Origin: Pseudomonas anguilliseptica
GTDB taxonomy: Bacteria; Pseudomonadota; Gammaproteobacteria; Pseudomonadales; Pseudomonadaceae
Length of the DNA: 64,000 bases
Assembly (NCBI RefSeq): GCF_900105355.1
Contig: NZ_FNSC01000001.1
Span: 3,968,001 to 4,032,000, forward strand
Direction of reading: 5' to 3'
The translations under genes were made by a program, and so were the position numbers. Shown piece after piece: positions 27,507 to 37,410 of the stretch. A model generated the notes under the pieces. It saw only the letters and a program-made list of their open reading frames with translations, was not told where the DNA came from and made no database searches. Every line of letters starts with the position of its first letter. Positions within the stretch are counted from its first letter, which is position 1.

Positions 27507-27971
27507 ATGAGTGATTCTCCTATTGCTGTGCGGGCGCAGCGTTTTCTAGCGGTCCTGCGTCATTGCCAGGTGCTCGGTATAAGTGTGCACAGCGCTGATG
27601 CGCAGGGGCTGATCCTGCGTTTGCCCTACAGCCCACAGATTGTTGGTAACCCGGAAACCGGTGTGATCCACGGTGGTGCGATCACCACACTGATGGACAC
27701 CACCTGCGGCATTTCCACCGTGTGCGTGCTGCCTGAGTTCGAAATCTGCCCGACCCTCGACCTGCGCATCGATTACATGCGCCCGGCAGAGCCGAACAAG
27801 GATGTATTTGGTTTCGCTGAGTGCTACCGGGTGACCGAGAACATTATCTTTACCCGCGGCTATGCCTATCAGGACAATCCCGATGAACCGATTGCCCATG
27901 TGGTCGGTGCCTTTATGCGCATGGGTAAACCTGCCGATCTGCAACGCACTGCCAAGGGAGCTGGCCAATGA
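27507..27971 (+). CDS. PaaI-type hotdog thioesterase (first of a pair)
   Basis: A 154-aa hotdog-fold protein of the PaaI/4HBT group, which hydrolyses acyl-CoA thioesters in the cytosol. The core is VIHGGAITTLMDTTCGIS, where the HGG loop and following acidic residue form the usual active site, followed by CPTLDLRIDYMRPA. It overlaps the next gene, another PaaI-like protein, by 4 nt. The substrate is unknown. The ATG at 27507 follows GAAG at weak spacing. Confidence 0.85.
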   Translation: MSDSPIAVRAQRFLAVLRHCQVLGISVHSADAQGLILRLPYSPQIVGNPETGVIHGGAITTLMDTTCGISTVCVLPEFEICPTLDLRIDYMRPAEPNKDVFGFAECYRVTENIIFTRGYAYQDNPDEPIAHVVGAFMRMGKPADLQRTAKGAGQ

Positions 27972-28414
27972 GCACGCTGAACCTCAACCAGCTGGTGCGC
28001 GAAGCCCACGAGCAGAATAACTATGACCCGCTGATCAGTCTGATTCCTTACGCCAAATTGCTTGGCATCGAGTGCCTGCGCCTGGGCGATGACATGGTGT
28101 TTCGCCTGCCGGCCAACCAGGACAATATCGGTAACCCGACCTTACCCGCGCTGCATGGTGGGGTGATCGCCGGTTTTATGGAGCATTCGGCGATGCTTCA
28201 TCTGCTGATGTTTATGGGCATTCCACATTTGCCGAAAATCATCGACTTCTCGATAGATTACCTTCGCGCCGGCCATTATCGTGACACCTTCGTGCAATGC
28301 CAGGTGTGGCGCCAGGGTCGCCGGGTTGCCAACGTGGCCATTACTGCCTGGCAAACCAACCAGACCGAGCCAATTGCCACGGCGCGGGCGCACTTTAAGG
28401 TCGATGAACCTTGA
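27968..28414 (+). CDS. PaaI-type hotdog thioesterase (second of a pair)
   Basis: A 148-aa hotdog-fold protein related to its neighbour. ALHGGVIAGFMEHSAMLHLLM is the active-site helix, but the acidic residue after HGG is Glu instead of Asp. KIIDFSIDYLRAGHYRDTF follows. The ATGA overlap suggests that the two proteins are made together and may form a hetero-oligomer, which is inference. Function is otherwise unknown. Confidence 0.82.
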   Translation: MSTLNLNQLVREAHEQNNYDPLISLIPYAKLLGIECLRLGDDMVFRLPANQDNIGNPTLPALHGGVIAGFMEHSAMLHLLMFMGIPHLPKIIDFSIDYLRAGHYRDTFVQCQVWRQGRRVANVAITAWQTNQTEPIATARAHFKVDEP

Positions 28415-28468
28415 GGGCAGTCGGGTCTGCGGATAACCCCTTGTTTAACCATCGCTAAGGATTACTGA

Positions 28469-29722
28469 ATGGATGCGCTGCTGATTCTGGGTGGCTTGCT
28501 GCTGATACTCGCCGGGTTGGTCTGGCTGGTGATGCGCGCCTTTGCTACCAGCCTGCTGTGGGGCTGGGCCAGTTTCATCCCGCCGTTCACCTTGCTGTAT
28601 GTGTTGCGCCACTGGCGTTCGGCGCGGCCGGCCGTGATGTTGGCCTGTTTGGGGATTATTCCGCTGGTGGTCGGCCTGACGTTGCTGGCCAACCATGATG
28701 CGCAACGTCTGGAGGCCATCCTCAGCCTCAAGTGGCTCAAGCCTGAGGTGCAGGCACCGGCCGAGCTGGCTATCGATCTGCGCGGTGAGTTGAATGGCCG
28801 GCCATTTGCGCCGCAACAGGCCGAGTTGCTCGATGGCGTATTGAGCTTGCGTGAGGGGCAGGATTTCTTCGCCCAGAGCGAACTGGTGATTCGTCTGCCG
28901 AAAGTCGACAGGGGCCCGGTACGGTTCGATGTGTTGCCGGCCGATAAAGGCATACTGCCGGAGGTGGAAATCAGCTGGTTACTGCCTGAGCAGGAGTTGC
29001 CCGAAGCGCGGCGCTTGAGCCGCGGCTACACCTTGCATCTGGACCTGCAGCCGGTGCCGCCGAACAAGCTGGCCGGTGATTTCCACCTGGTACTGCCGCC
29101 GCAGTTCAAAACCACCCAGAGCGGCAAGCTTGAGCTGTTCCGCAATGGCCTGCGTTATCAGGGCGATACAGTCGATCGCCAGTTCGACTCGGTGGATACC
29201 GTCAGCCATGTGATTGAGGACTACTTGGAGCGCCGCTTTGCCACTCGCCGGGTGGAATTGTTGCCGATCGGTAACTTGAACTTTCCACTGCAGAGGGTTG
29301 ATCTAGACGTCCAGGCACGGATCAACGGTGAGCTGCAGCAATTGCCGATCCTGTTGCAGAAGCAGGACAAGCGTGGCTGGCAGGTTGCTGCCGATAGCTT
29401 TCCGCCGTTACCTAGCGCCGTTGCGCCGCCTGTTGCCGAGGCCAAACCGGCTGCAGTGGCGGCAGTCGTTCCGGAGCGCGTCAGCCGGCCCCTAGATCGG
29501 CGCGTGCGCTTCAGCCTCGATGGCTTGCTGCGCAGTCCCAACCGTTATGAAAACCTCAGCATGCGTGCAACCACCGAGCGTGGTAACAGTGCCGAAGGGC
29601 GTTTCCATGGTATCGATCAGGACGGGCGGATCATTCTGCGTCAGCGCATGAGCGGGCAAGGTGAGGTCAGTTACAGCCTGCTGCCGGAAGAAATTACGCG
29701 CATCGAGTTGCTTGAGCCCTGA
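28469..29722 (+). CDS. Uncharacterised membrane-anchored protein
   Basis: A 417-aa protein whose N-terminus carries three hydrophobic segments (about residues 4-25, 29-45 and 50-73), followed by a long soluble region with no catalytic motif that I recognise. The soluble part includes beta-rich repeats, an Ala/Pro-rich linker (PLPSAVAPPVAEAKPAAVA) near residue 320 and a C-terminal YENLSMRATTERGNSAEGRFHG. It lies just upstream of htpG on the same strand with no terminator between. I do not assign a function. Confidence 0.75.
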   Translation: MDALLILGGLLLILAGLVWLVMRAFATSLLWGWASFIPPFTLLYVLRHWRSARPAVMLACLGIIPLVVGLTLLANHDAQRLEAILSLKWLKPEVQAPAELAIDLRGELNGRPFAPQQAELLDGVLSLREGQDFFAQSELVIRLPKVDRGPVRFDVLPADKGILPEVEISWLLPEQELPEARRLSRGYTLHLDLQPVPPNKLAGDFHLVLPPQFKTTQSGKLELFRNGLRYQGDTVDRQFDSVDTVSHVIEDYLERRFATRRVELLPIGNLNFPLQRVDLDVQARINGELQQLPILLQKQDKRGWQVAADSFPPLPSAVAPPVAEAKPAAVAAVVPERVSRPLDRRVRFSLDGLLRSPNRYENLSMRATTERGNSAEGRFHGIDQDGRIILRQRMSGQGEVSYSLLPEEITRIELLEP

Positions 29723-29730
29723 GCCAAGCA

Positions 29731-29760
29731 CTTGAAATCGCACAACATGCCTCCACCTGT
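29731..29760 (+). promoter_or_regulatory. Candidate heat-shock (sigma-32) promoter of htpG
   Basis: CTTGAAA (29731-29737) is a full match to the sigma-32 -35 core. After 15 nt comes CCACCTGT (29753-29760), a partial match to the CCCCATNT -10. It sits 50 nt before htpG, a classic heat-shock gene. Confidence 0.55.
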
Positions 29761-29809
29761 ATGACATCCGCCGCACTGCGGCTTCGTCAACAACGTGGAG
29801 TAAGAGAGC

Positions 29810-31714
29810 ATGAGTGTGGAAACTCAAAAAGAAACCCTGGGCTTCCAGACCGAGGTGAAGCAACTGCTTCACCTGATGATCCATTCGCTGTATTCGAACA
29901 AGGAAATCTTCCTTCGGGAACTGATTTCCAACGCATCGGATGCCACCGACAAGCTGCGTTTCGAAGCGCTGGCCAAGCCTGAGTTGCTCGAAGGCGGCGC
30001 TGAACTGAAAATTCGCGTCAGTTTCGACAAGGACGCCAAGACCGTTACCCTCGAAGACAACGGCATCGGCATGAGTCGCGAAGATGCGATCACTCATCTG
30101 GGCACCATCGCCAAATCCGGCACCGCTGATTTCATGAAGCACCTGACCGGCGACCAGAAGAAGGATTCGCACCTGATCGGTCAGTTCGGTGTGGGCTTCT
30201 ACTCGGCCTTTATCGTTGCCGACAAGGTTGATGTGTACAGCCGCAGCGCCGGTAGCCCGGCCAGTGAAGGCGTGCACTGGTCGAGCAAAGGCGAGGGCGA
30301 GTTCGAAGTTGCCACTGTTGAAAAAGCCGAGCGCGGTACCCGTATCGTCCTGCACCTGAAAGCCGGCGAAGACGAGTTCGCCGATGGCTGGCGTCTGCGC
30401 AACATCATCAAGAAATACTCCGACCACATTGCTTTGCCGATCGAGTTGCCGAAGGAATTCCATGGCGAGGAGAAGGACAAGCCCGCTGAAGTCGAGTGGG
30501 AAACCGTCAACCGTGCCAGCGCCCTGTGGACCCGTCCGCGTACCGAGATCAAGGACGAGGAATACCAGGAGTTCTACAAGCACATCGGTCACGATTTCGA
30601 GAACCCGCTGAGCTGGAGCCACAACAAGGTCGAAGGCAAGCTGGAATACACCTCGCTGCTGTACACCCCGGCGCGTGCACCGTTCGATCTGTATCAGCGT
30701 GAAGCGCCGCGTGGCCTGAAACTCTATGTGCAGCGCGTATTCGTCATGGATCAGGCCGAGTCCTTCCTGCCGCTGTACCTGCGTTTTATCAAAGGCGTGG
30801 TCGACTCCAACGATCTGTCGCTGAACGTATCCCGCGAAATCCTGCAGAAAGACCCGATCATCGACTCGATGAAGTCGGCGCTGACCAAGCGCGTGCTGGA
30901 CATGCTGGAAAAGCTGGCCAAGAACGAGCCTGAGCAATACAAGAGCTTCTGGAAGAACTTTGGCCAGGTGCTCAAGGAAGGCCCGGCAGAAGACTTCGCC
31001 AACAAGGAGAAGATCGCCGGCCTGCTGCGCTTTGCCTCCACCCGTACTGAAGATGGCGAGCAGAGCGTGGGCCTGGGCGAGTACATCGCGCGCATGGCCG
31101 AAGGTCAGGACAAGGTCTACTACCTGACTGGCGAATCCTATGCCCAGGTGAAGAACAGCCCGCACCTGGAAGTGTTCCGCAAGAAAGGCATCGAAGTGCT
31201 GCTGCTCACCGACCGTATCGATGAGTGGCTGATGAGCTACCTGACCGAGTTCGACGGCAAACATTTCGTCGACGTGGCACGTGGCGATCTGGACCTCGGC
31301 AAGCTAGATTCGGAAGAGGACAAGAAGGCCCAAGAGGAAGTCGCCAAGGCCAAAGAAGGTCTGGTCGAGCGTTTGAAGACTGCGCTGGGTGAGCAGGTTG
31401 CCGACGTACGCGTTTCGCACCGCCTGACCGATTCGCCAGCCATCCTGGCCATTGGTGAGCAGGACCTGGGCCTGCAGATGCGTCAGATCCTCGAAGCCAG
31501 CGGGCAGAAGGTGCCGGATTCCAAGCCGATCTTCGAGTTCAACCCAAGCCACCCGCTGATCGAGAAACTGGATGCCGAGGCCGATGAAGATCGCTTTGCC
31601 GACCTCAGTCATATCCTCTTCGATCAGGCTGCCCTGGCCGCCGGCGACAACCTGAAAGACCCGGCCGCTTACGTGCAGCGTCTGAACAAGCTGCTGGTCG
31701 AACTCTCCGCCTGA
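29810..31714 (+). CDS. htpG: Molecular chaperone HtpG (Hsp90)
   Basis: The 634-aa bacterial Hsp90, a cytosolic ATP-driven dimeric chaperone. The N-terminal GHKL ATPase shows [35 protein letters not shown] and [16 protein letters not shown]. The middle domain has the conserved [15 protein letters not shown] segment [14 protein letters not shown], with its catalytic Arg. The C-terminal dimerisation domain is complete. Length is normal. GTGGAG precedes the ATG, and a likely heat-shock promoter and a strong terminator flank it. Confidence 0.97.
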   Translation: MSVETQKETLGFQTEVKQLLHLMIHSLYSNKEIFLRELISNASDATDKLRFEALAKPELLEGGAELKIRVSFDKDAKTVTLEDNGIGMSREDAITHLGTIAKSGTADFMKHLTGDQKKDSHLIGQFGVGFYSAFIVADKVDVYSRSAGSPASEGVHWSSKGEGEFEVATVEKAERGTRIVLHLKAGEDEFADGWRLRNIIKKYSDHIALPIELPKEFHGEEKDKPAEVEWETVNRASALWTRPRTEIKDEEYQEFYKHIGHDFENPLSWSHNKVEGKLEYTSLLYTPARAPFDLYQREAPRGLKLYVQRVFVMDQAESFLPLYLRFIKGVVDSNDLSLNVSREILQKDPIIDSMKSALTKRVLDMLEKLAKNEPEQYKSFWKNFGQVLKEGPAEDFANKEKIAGLLRFASTRTEDGEQSVGLGEYIARMAEGQDKVYYLTGESYAQVKNSPHLEVFRKKGIEVLLLTDRIDEWLMSYLTEFDGKHFVDVARGDLDLGKLDSEEDKKAQEEVAKAKEGLVERLKTALGEQVADVRVSHRLTDSPAILAIGEQDLGLQMRQILEASGQKVPDSKPIFEFNPSHPLIEKLDAEADEDRFADLSHILFDQAALAAGDNLKDPAAYVQRLNKLLVELSA

Positions 31715-31732
31715 TCGCTGTAAACCCCAAAA

Positions 31733-31757
31733 AGCCCGCCATTGGCGGGCTTTTTTT
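31733..31757 (+). terminator. Terminator after htpG
   Basis: AGCCCGCC-ATT-GGCGGGC followed by T7, 19 nt after the stop. Confidence 0.9.
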
Positions 31758-31851
31758 GTCGGCGTTTGATTGACACACCGGACAGTCTCGTTTGTCATGC
31801 TGTCATTGCGCCACTAGTGCGCATGCACAACCGATGCAGTCTTGGGGTGGT

Positions 31852-34800
31852 ATGCATTTTCTTGATCAGTTGTTTATTGCCGGTGCCGATCCCAGCGTAC
31901 TGGTACTCAGCAATTACGACCCGTTACTGGTGCTGATGTCGCTGTGCATTGCCGTATTCACCTCAGGCATGGCCCTGCAGCTGGCAGGCGTGGCCCGCGA
32001 CAGTGAAACCGCCTGGTGGCGGCAGATTACCATTCTGACTGGCTCGCTGGCCCTGGGGTCTGGGCCATGCACTTTCTCGGCATGCTGGCGTTTCAGCTGT
32101 GCGCCGAGGTGCGTTTTGATCTCGACGTAACTTTGCTTTCAATGCTGCCGAGCCTGGCGGCTTCATGGGTGGCGTTGACGGTGCTGGCGCGGCGCAACCT
32201 GAGCCTGCTGCAGCTGTGTATCGGCGGGGTACTGGTCGGCGCTGGAGTTGGCGCGATGCACTACAGCGGCATGGCCGCGATGCAGATGGCGCCGCTGCTG
32301 CGCTACGACCCCTGGATGTTTGCCCTGTCTATTCTGGTGGCGGTCGGCCTGGCCATTCTCGCCCTGTGGGTGCGCTTTGGTCTGGAAGGCCGTTTGCCGG
32401 CGCTCTGGGCCTTGCTGATTAGCGCGTTGGTGATGGGCCTGGCGATCAGTGGCATGCACTACACCGGTATGGAGGCGGCCCGTTTTGTTGGTGTAGCCGA
32501 GTCCGAGCAGCCGATTGCCGTGGTTGACAGCCTGTACCTGGGCAGTGCGATCTCGCTGATTACCGTTGCCCTGACGGTCTTTGTCGTGGCGGCTAATGCG
32601 CTGCTGCGCTATCTCCGCCTGAGCCTGCAGCTGCAGGCCAGCGAGCAGCATTTACGTTCAATCTTCGACACCGCACTCGACTCGATCCTGACGGTCGACC
32701 ACCACGGCATTATTCGCTCGGCCAACCGAGCCGCTATCCGTCTGCTGGGCTGGCAGCCCGATGAGCTGGTCGGTTTGCCGATCCGCCGTCTGCTCAACGA
32801 GCATGATGGCAACGTCTATGCGGCGCACCTGCGCAACTACCTGGAGAACGGCACTCTGGCATTGTCGGGCGCCGAGCAGGAATTGCACTGCATTGCCAGC
32901 GATGGTCAGGCCAAGCCGGTACGCATCAGCGTCGGTGTGACTCGCTCGGATAATCACCCGCTGTTTGTGGTGTTCGTCAACGACATCAGCGGGCGTATCC
33001 AGATGGAGCAGGCGCTGCGTGAGAGTGAACAGCAATACCGTTCGCTGATCAGCAATATCCCCGGGGTTTCCTTCCGCTGCCTGCTGGATAGCGACTGGAC
33101 CATGCTGCTTGTCAGCGATGCGGTACAGGCTCTCACGGGTTGGAGTGCCGATGACTTCATCAGCAAACGCCAGTCGATTGCTGCGCTCTATCATCCTGAC
33201 GACTATCAACCGGTGGCCGATCAAGTGCTGGCCGCCATTGAGCAGCGGCGCAATTACACCGTCGAATACCGTCTGTTCGACCGCGATGGCAAGGAGCACT
33301 GGATCTGGGAAAGCGGCAGTGCTGTATGCGATGAGCAGGGCATACCGCGCTGGATTGACGGGGTGCTGCTCGATCAGACCGAAACCAAGCTGCGTAACGC
33401 CGAGTACGAAGGCAAGGTCAATGCCATCAGCAAGGCCATGGCACTGGTCGAATTTGACCTGCAAGGCCGTGTGCTGGAGATCAATGACAACGCGCTGGAT
33501 CTGTTTGGTTACACGCGTGCCGAGGTGATCGGCCAGAATCACAGTCTGTTCTGCGATCCGCTGTATGCCGACAGTGACGACTACCGACAGTTCTGGGCGG
33601 CCTTAGGCAATGGGCAGTTCTCTGCCGGTGAATACCGACGTATTGCCCGCGGTGGGCGAGAAGTCTGGATTCAGGCGACCTACAACCCGATTCTCGATAC
33701 CGATGGCAAACCTTTCAAACTGGCCTCTGACCTGACGCCACGGCGCTTGATGGAGCAGGAAACCCGTGCGGCCCGCGACCGTGCCGAGGCGGCAGCGGCG
33801 GCGCGCAGCAGTTTCCTGGCGAACATGAGCCATGAGATTCGCACGCCAATGAACGCCATTATCGGCTTTACCGAACTGCTGATCGGGACTCAATTGGCCG
33901 AGGATCAGCGTCGCCATCTGCAGACTGTGCAGCAGGCTTCGCGCTCGCTGCTGGGCTTGCTCAACGACATCCTCGATACCGCTAAGCTCGACCGTGGCGC
34001 GATTGAGCTGGAAGACCTGGATTTCTCCCTGCATGAGCTGTGCGAGCAGGTCTGCGCTACCCAGCGTCTGGCGGCGGAAAACAAGGGTTTGGTGTTGCAG
34101 CTGGAATACCCGGCGCAGTTGCTGGAGTTCTACCGTGGCGATGCCTTGCGCCTGCAACAGGTGCTGACCAACCTGCTGGGCAATGCGGTGAAATTCACTG
34201 CCCAGGGCCGCGTCTGCCTGCGCGTGCAGGGCGAAGCCGGTGCGATCCGCCTGATCGTCGAAGACAGTGGCATCGGTATTGCCGCCGACCGTCTGGAGAA
34301 AATCTTCGAGCCCTTTGCTCAAGCGGATGCCTCGATGAGCCGGCGTTTTGGTGGCACAGGGCTGGGCACCACTATCTCGCGGCAGCTGGTCGAGCTGATG
34401 GGCGGGCGCTTGCGGGTGGAAAGTACTTTGGGCGAGGGCAGCCGTTTTATCGTCGAGCTGCCTTTGCGCGCCGGCCAGCAGCTGGCTCCGCAGGTACGTC
34501 AGGCGCTGCCACAACTGGCGGCATTGCATATTCTGGCCGCCGACGATGTACCGCAGAACCTGGAGCTGTTGCAGCTCAACTTGCAGCGTCTGGGCCACCA
34601 GGTTACCTGCGTTGCCGATGGGCAGGCGGCAGTCGAGGCCTTTATCAGCGGTCGTTTTGATCTGGTGCTGATGGATGTACAGATGCCCCTGGTCGATGGC
34701 CTGGAGGCATCCCGGCGTATCCGTGCACTGGAAGCCACTCAGCAGCGTGTGCAACTCCCGATCATTGCCTTGACCGCCAGCGTGCTTGATCAGGATCGCC

Positions 34801-35474
34801 AGGCCGCGCTGGATGCCGGGATGAACGGCTTTGCCTCCAAGCCCCTCGATTTGCCTGCCTTGCTGGCGGAAATGGCGCGCCTGCTGGGTACGACTCAGGA
34901 GCCAGGCGCTGTCGAGCATACTGCCGCAGCAACGAGCGGGCTGTTTGACTGGCAACGCGGGGCCAGTCTCTGGGGTGGGCCTGTGCAGATGAGCCAGGCG
35001 ATTCAGCGTTTTCTGGCCGAGCAGGACGCTCTGGTCGAGCAACTGGGCAGCATGCTGGAGAAGAATGACTGGGATACCGGGCGCAGTCTGGCACACCGTT
35101 TCCGTGGTGCGGCGGCCAATCTGGCGCTGACCCACCTGTCCGGTCTGGGGCAGGCTATCGAGCAGGCGTTCAACCGGCGCGAGGGGCTGCATTTGCGCAG
35201 CCTGCTACAGGTGCCGGCGACGACTACTGAGACGCAGACGCTGGACCTTGAGCAGCTGCGTGCAGCGCTGCTGCGTTTGCAACACGCCGTCAGCCGTGGC
35301 GGGCTGGATGATCAGGCATTGGACTGTTTGAGCCTGGGGCTGCAGGGCGCGCAGCAGAAAAAGGCCTTGGCGCGTATCCGCCAGGCACTGGATGATTTTG
35401 ACTTTGAGCAGGCGCAGCAAGCACTTAGCGAACTGCTACAGCAGTTGCATGACGAGGAAAGCCAGACACCATGA
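31852..35474 (+). pseudogene. MHYT-PAS hybrid histidine kinase with receiver and HPt, 1-bp deletion
   Basis: The restored product is about 1207 aa: an MHYT membrane sensor with three motifs (WAMHFLGM, AMHYSGM, GMHYTGM), three PAS domains, HisKA (NMSHEIRTPMNAIIGF), HATPase ([25 protein letters not shown]), a receiver (LMDVQMPLVDG) and a C-terminal HPt (AHRFRGAAANL). The ATG at 31852 reads MHFLDQLFIAGADPSVLVLSN into the first MHYT helices, then loses frame at the G run 32055-32058 and stops at 32130. The correct frame resumes at 32058 as VWAMHFLGMLAF. Adding one G restores it. A shorter product starting at an internal ATG after 32067 would lack the first helices. It overlaps the HD-GYP regulator by 4 nt and clearly forms a pair with it. 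Confidence 0.85.
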
Positions 35475-36469
35475 TTACCCCAGTCGATGCCCGCCCGTTG
35501 CTCCTGCTGGTTGACGATGAGGCCACCAACCTGCAGGTGCTGCGGCATATCCTGCAGGAGGACTATCGCCTGCTGTTTGCCAAGGACGGCGGCAAAGCCC
35601 TGGAGATGGCTGAGCGTGAGCGACCGGATCTGATCCTGCTGGATGTGATGATGCCGGGTATGACCGGTTATGAGGTGTGTCAGGCACTCAAGGCTCAGGC
35701 GCATCTGGAAGCGGTTCCGGTGATATTTGTCACCGCCCTGGCCGATGTTGAGGATGAAGCACGCGGCTTTGCCGTGGGCGCAGTTGATTACATTACCAAG
35801 CCGGTCAGCCCGCCGATCGTGCGCGCTCGGGTGCGTACACACCTGTCACTGGTGCGCATGGATGAGTTGCGCCAGACCCGCCTGCAGATCGTTCAGCGCC
35901 TCGGTATGGCGGCCGAATACAAGGACAACGAAACCGGCTTGCACGTGATTCGCATGAGCCATTTCTCCAAGGTCCTGGCCCTGGCCGCAGGCTTCAGCGA
36001 AGCGGCCGCCGAAGAACTGCTCAATGCTGCGCCGATGCACGATGTTGGCAAGATCGGCATTCCCAATGCGGTGTTGCGTAAGCCGGGCAAGCTCGATGAG
36101 CAGGAGTGGGCGGTGATGCGCCAACACGTCGAGATCGGCGCGCGGATTATTGGCGAGCATGCCTCGGGCCTGTTGCGTACCGCGCAGCGCATTGCCCTGT
36201 CGCACCACGAGAAGTGGGATGGTACGGGCTACCCCAATGGCCTGAGCGGCGAGGATATTCCGCTGGAAGGGCGAATCGTGGCGATTGCTGATGTGTTCGA
36301 TGCGCTGACCAGCGTACGTCCCTACAAGACCGCCTGGTCGGTTGAGGAAGCCGTCGGCCTGCTGCGCGAAGAGAGCGGCAAACACTTCGATCCGCAGCTG
36401 GTCGAGCTGTTTATTCAGCAGCTGCCGGCGATTCTAGAGATCAAGGAACGCTGGGCGGAGCAGGGTTGA
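35471..36469 (+). CDS. HD-GYP response regulator (c-di-GMP phosphodiesterase)
   Basis: A 332-aa two-domain regulator. The receiver (about 8-125) has LLLVDDEATNLQVL, the phospho-acceptor LILLDVMMPGMTGYE and the conserved lysine in YITKPVSPP. The HD-GYP domain (about 150-325) keeps ETGLHVIRMSHFSK, MHDVGKIGIPN, the HVEIGARII histidine, HHEKWDGTGYPNGLSG and RIVAIADVFDALTS, so it should hydrolyse c-di-GMP. The ATG overlaps the stop of the MHYT hybrid kinase, its likely phosphodonor. If that kinase is really broken, this enzyme may be uncoupled from its signal. The genome's other c-di-GMP enzyme in this window, at 5.9 kb, is also damaged. Confidence 0.92.
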   Translation: MITPVDARPLLLLVDDEATNLQVLRHILQEDYRLLFAKDGGKALEMAERERPDLILLDVMMPGMTGYEVCQALKAQAHLEAVPVIFVTALADVEDEARGFAVGAVDYITKPVSPPIVRARVRTHLSLVRMDELRQTRLQIVQRLGMAAEYKDNETGLHVIRMSHFSKVLALAAGFSEAAAEELLNAAPMHDVGKIGIPNAVLRKPGKLDEQEWAVMRQHVEIGARIIGEHASGLLRTAQRIALSHHEKWDGTGYPNGLSGEDIPLEGRIVAIADVFDALTSVRPYKTAWSVEEAVGLLREESGKHFDPQLVELFIQQLPAILEIKERWAEQG

Positions 36470-36583
36470 GACGGTAACAGGCTGAAACCTTTGCAGCTGA
36501 TCCAGGCGGCGTCCACGCTTGGTCATCACCCGGTGGCGGTCTATGGTTGTCGCTGCGCTTAATCCATCCCGAGGAGCCTCGCC

Positions 36584-37369
36584 ATGTCCACGAAAACCCT
36601 GTTGCCCTTGCTGTGTGCCGGCATGATCGGTTTTGCTGAAGCCGCTGTGGTGGTCAACCCGGTGCCTTATGAGATCGATGGTGAAGCCTTCGAAGGCTTG
36701 CTGATCTACGACGATGCGGTGACCACGCCGCGCCCCGGACTGCTGATGGTGCCCAACTGGCTGGGCGTTACCGAGGGTTCGGCGAAGAAGGCCGCCCGCG
36801 CGGCCAGCGATAAATACGTGGTGTTTATGGCTGACATGTACGGCAAGGCCGTACGCCCGAAAAATGCCGATGAAGCCAAGGCCGCCGCGACCCTGGTGCG
36901 CAGCGACCGGCCGCTGATGCGTAAACGTGCGCAAGCCGCGGTGGCGGTGCTCAAGACGCAAACTGCGCAGGTGGCGCTGGATGTCAGTAAGCTGGGGGCG
37001 ATCGGTTTCTGTTTTGGCGGCGGTGCGGTGCTGGAGCTGGCGCGTTCCGGCGCAGACCTGAAAGGCTTTGTCTCGTTCCACGGCAATCTGGATACCCCCA
37101 ATCCGAATGACGCACAGAACATCAAGGCACCGGTTCTGGTGCTGCATGGCGCTGACGATCCGGCAGTGCCGCAGACGCAGGTCGATGGCTTTATTGCGGA
37201 AATGAAAGCGGCGAAAGCCGATTGGCAGTTGGTCAGCTACGGCGGTGCGGTGCATTCCTTCACCAATCCGGTGGCCAATGTGCCGGGGCGCAATGAGTAC
37301 CACCCGGTGGTGGCCACGCGCGCCTTTAAGGCCATGGATGATCTGTTCGCGGAAGTCTTCGCCCAGTAA
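36584..37369 (+). CDS. Dienelactone hydrolase family protein, exported
   Basis: A 261-aa alpha/beta hydrolase with an N-terminal signal peptide (MSTKTLLPLLCAGMIGFAEA). The nucleophile motif GFCFGGG has cysteine, as in dienelactone hydrolases, near residue 142; the acid lies in LHGADDPAVP and the histidine in GGAVHSFTNP. The export signal distinguishes it from catabolic cytosolic enzymes and its true substrate is unknown. CGAGGAG lies close before the ATG. Confidence 0.88.
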   Translation: MSTKTLLPLLCAGMIGFAEAAVVVNPVPYEIDGEAFEGLLIYDDAVTTPRPGLLMVPNWLGVTEGSAKKAARAASDKYVVFMADMYGKAVRPKNADEAKAAATLVRSDRPLMRKRAQAAVAVLKTQTAQVALDVSKLGAIGFCFGGGAVLELARSGADLKGFVSFHGNLDTPNPNDAQNIKAPVLVLHGADDPAVPQTQVDGFIAEMKAAKADWQLVSYGGAVHSFTNPVANVPGRNEYHPVVATRAFKAMDDLFAEVFAQ

Positions 37370-37378
37370 GGCGTAAGC

Positions 37379-37400
37379 GGGAAGGCCCGGCGGCCTTCCC
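37379..37400. terminator. Hairpin between converging genes
   Basis: GGGAAGGCC-CGGC-GGCCTTCCC is a perfect 9-bp stem between the dienelactone hydrolase and DUF4394 genes. A T tract is absent, so termination efficiency is uncertain. Confidence 0.6.
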
Positions 37401-37410
37401 ACATGTGGAT

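Noticed and set aside
27507..28414. The two adjacent PaaI-like genes as a recent tandem duplication.
   Set aside because: Their sequences are too different outside the HGG loop; an old paralogous pair fits better.
32016..32070. Treating the long frame opening at 32016 as the true start of the MHYT kinase.
   Set aside because: The real N-terminus at 31852 encodes the expected first MHYT helices in the other frame; the 32016 start reads non-MHYT sequence.
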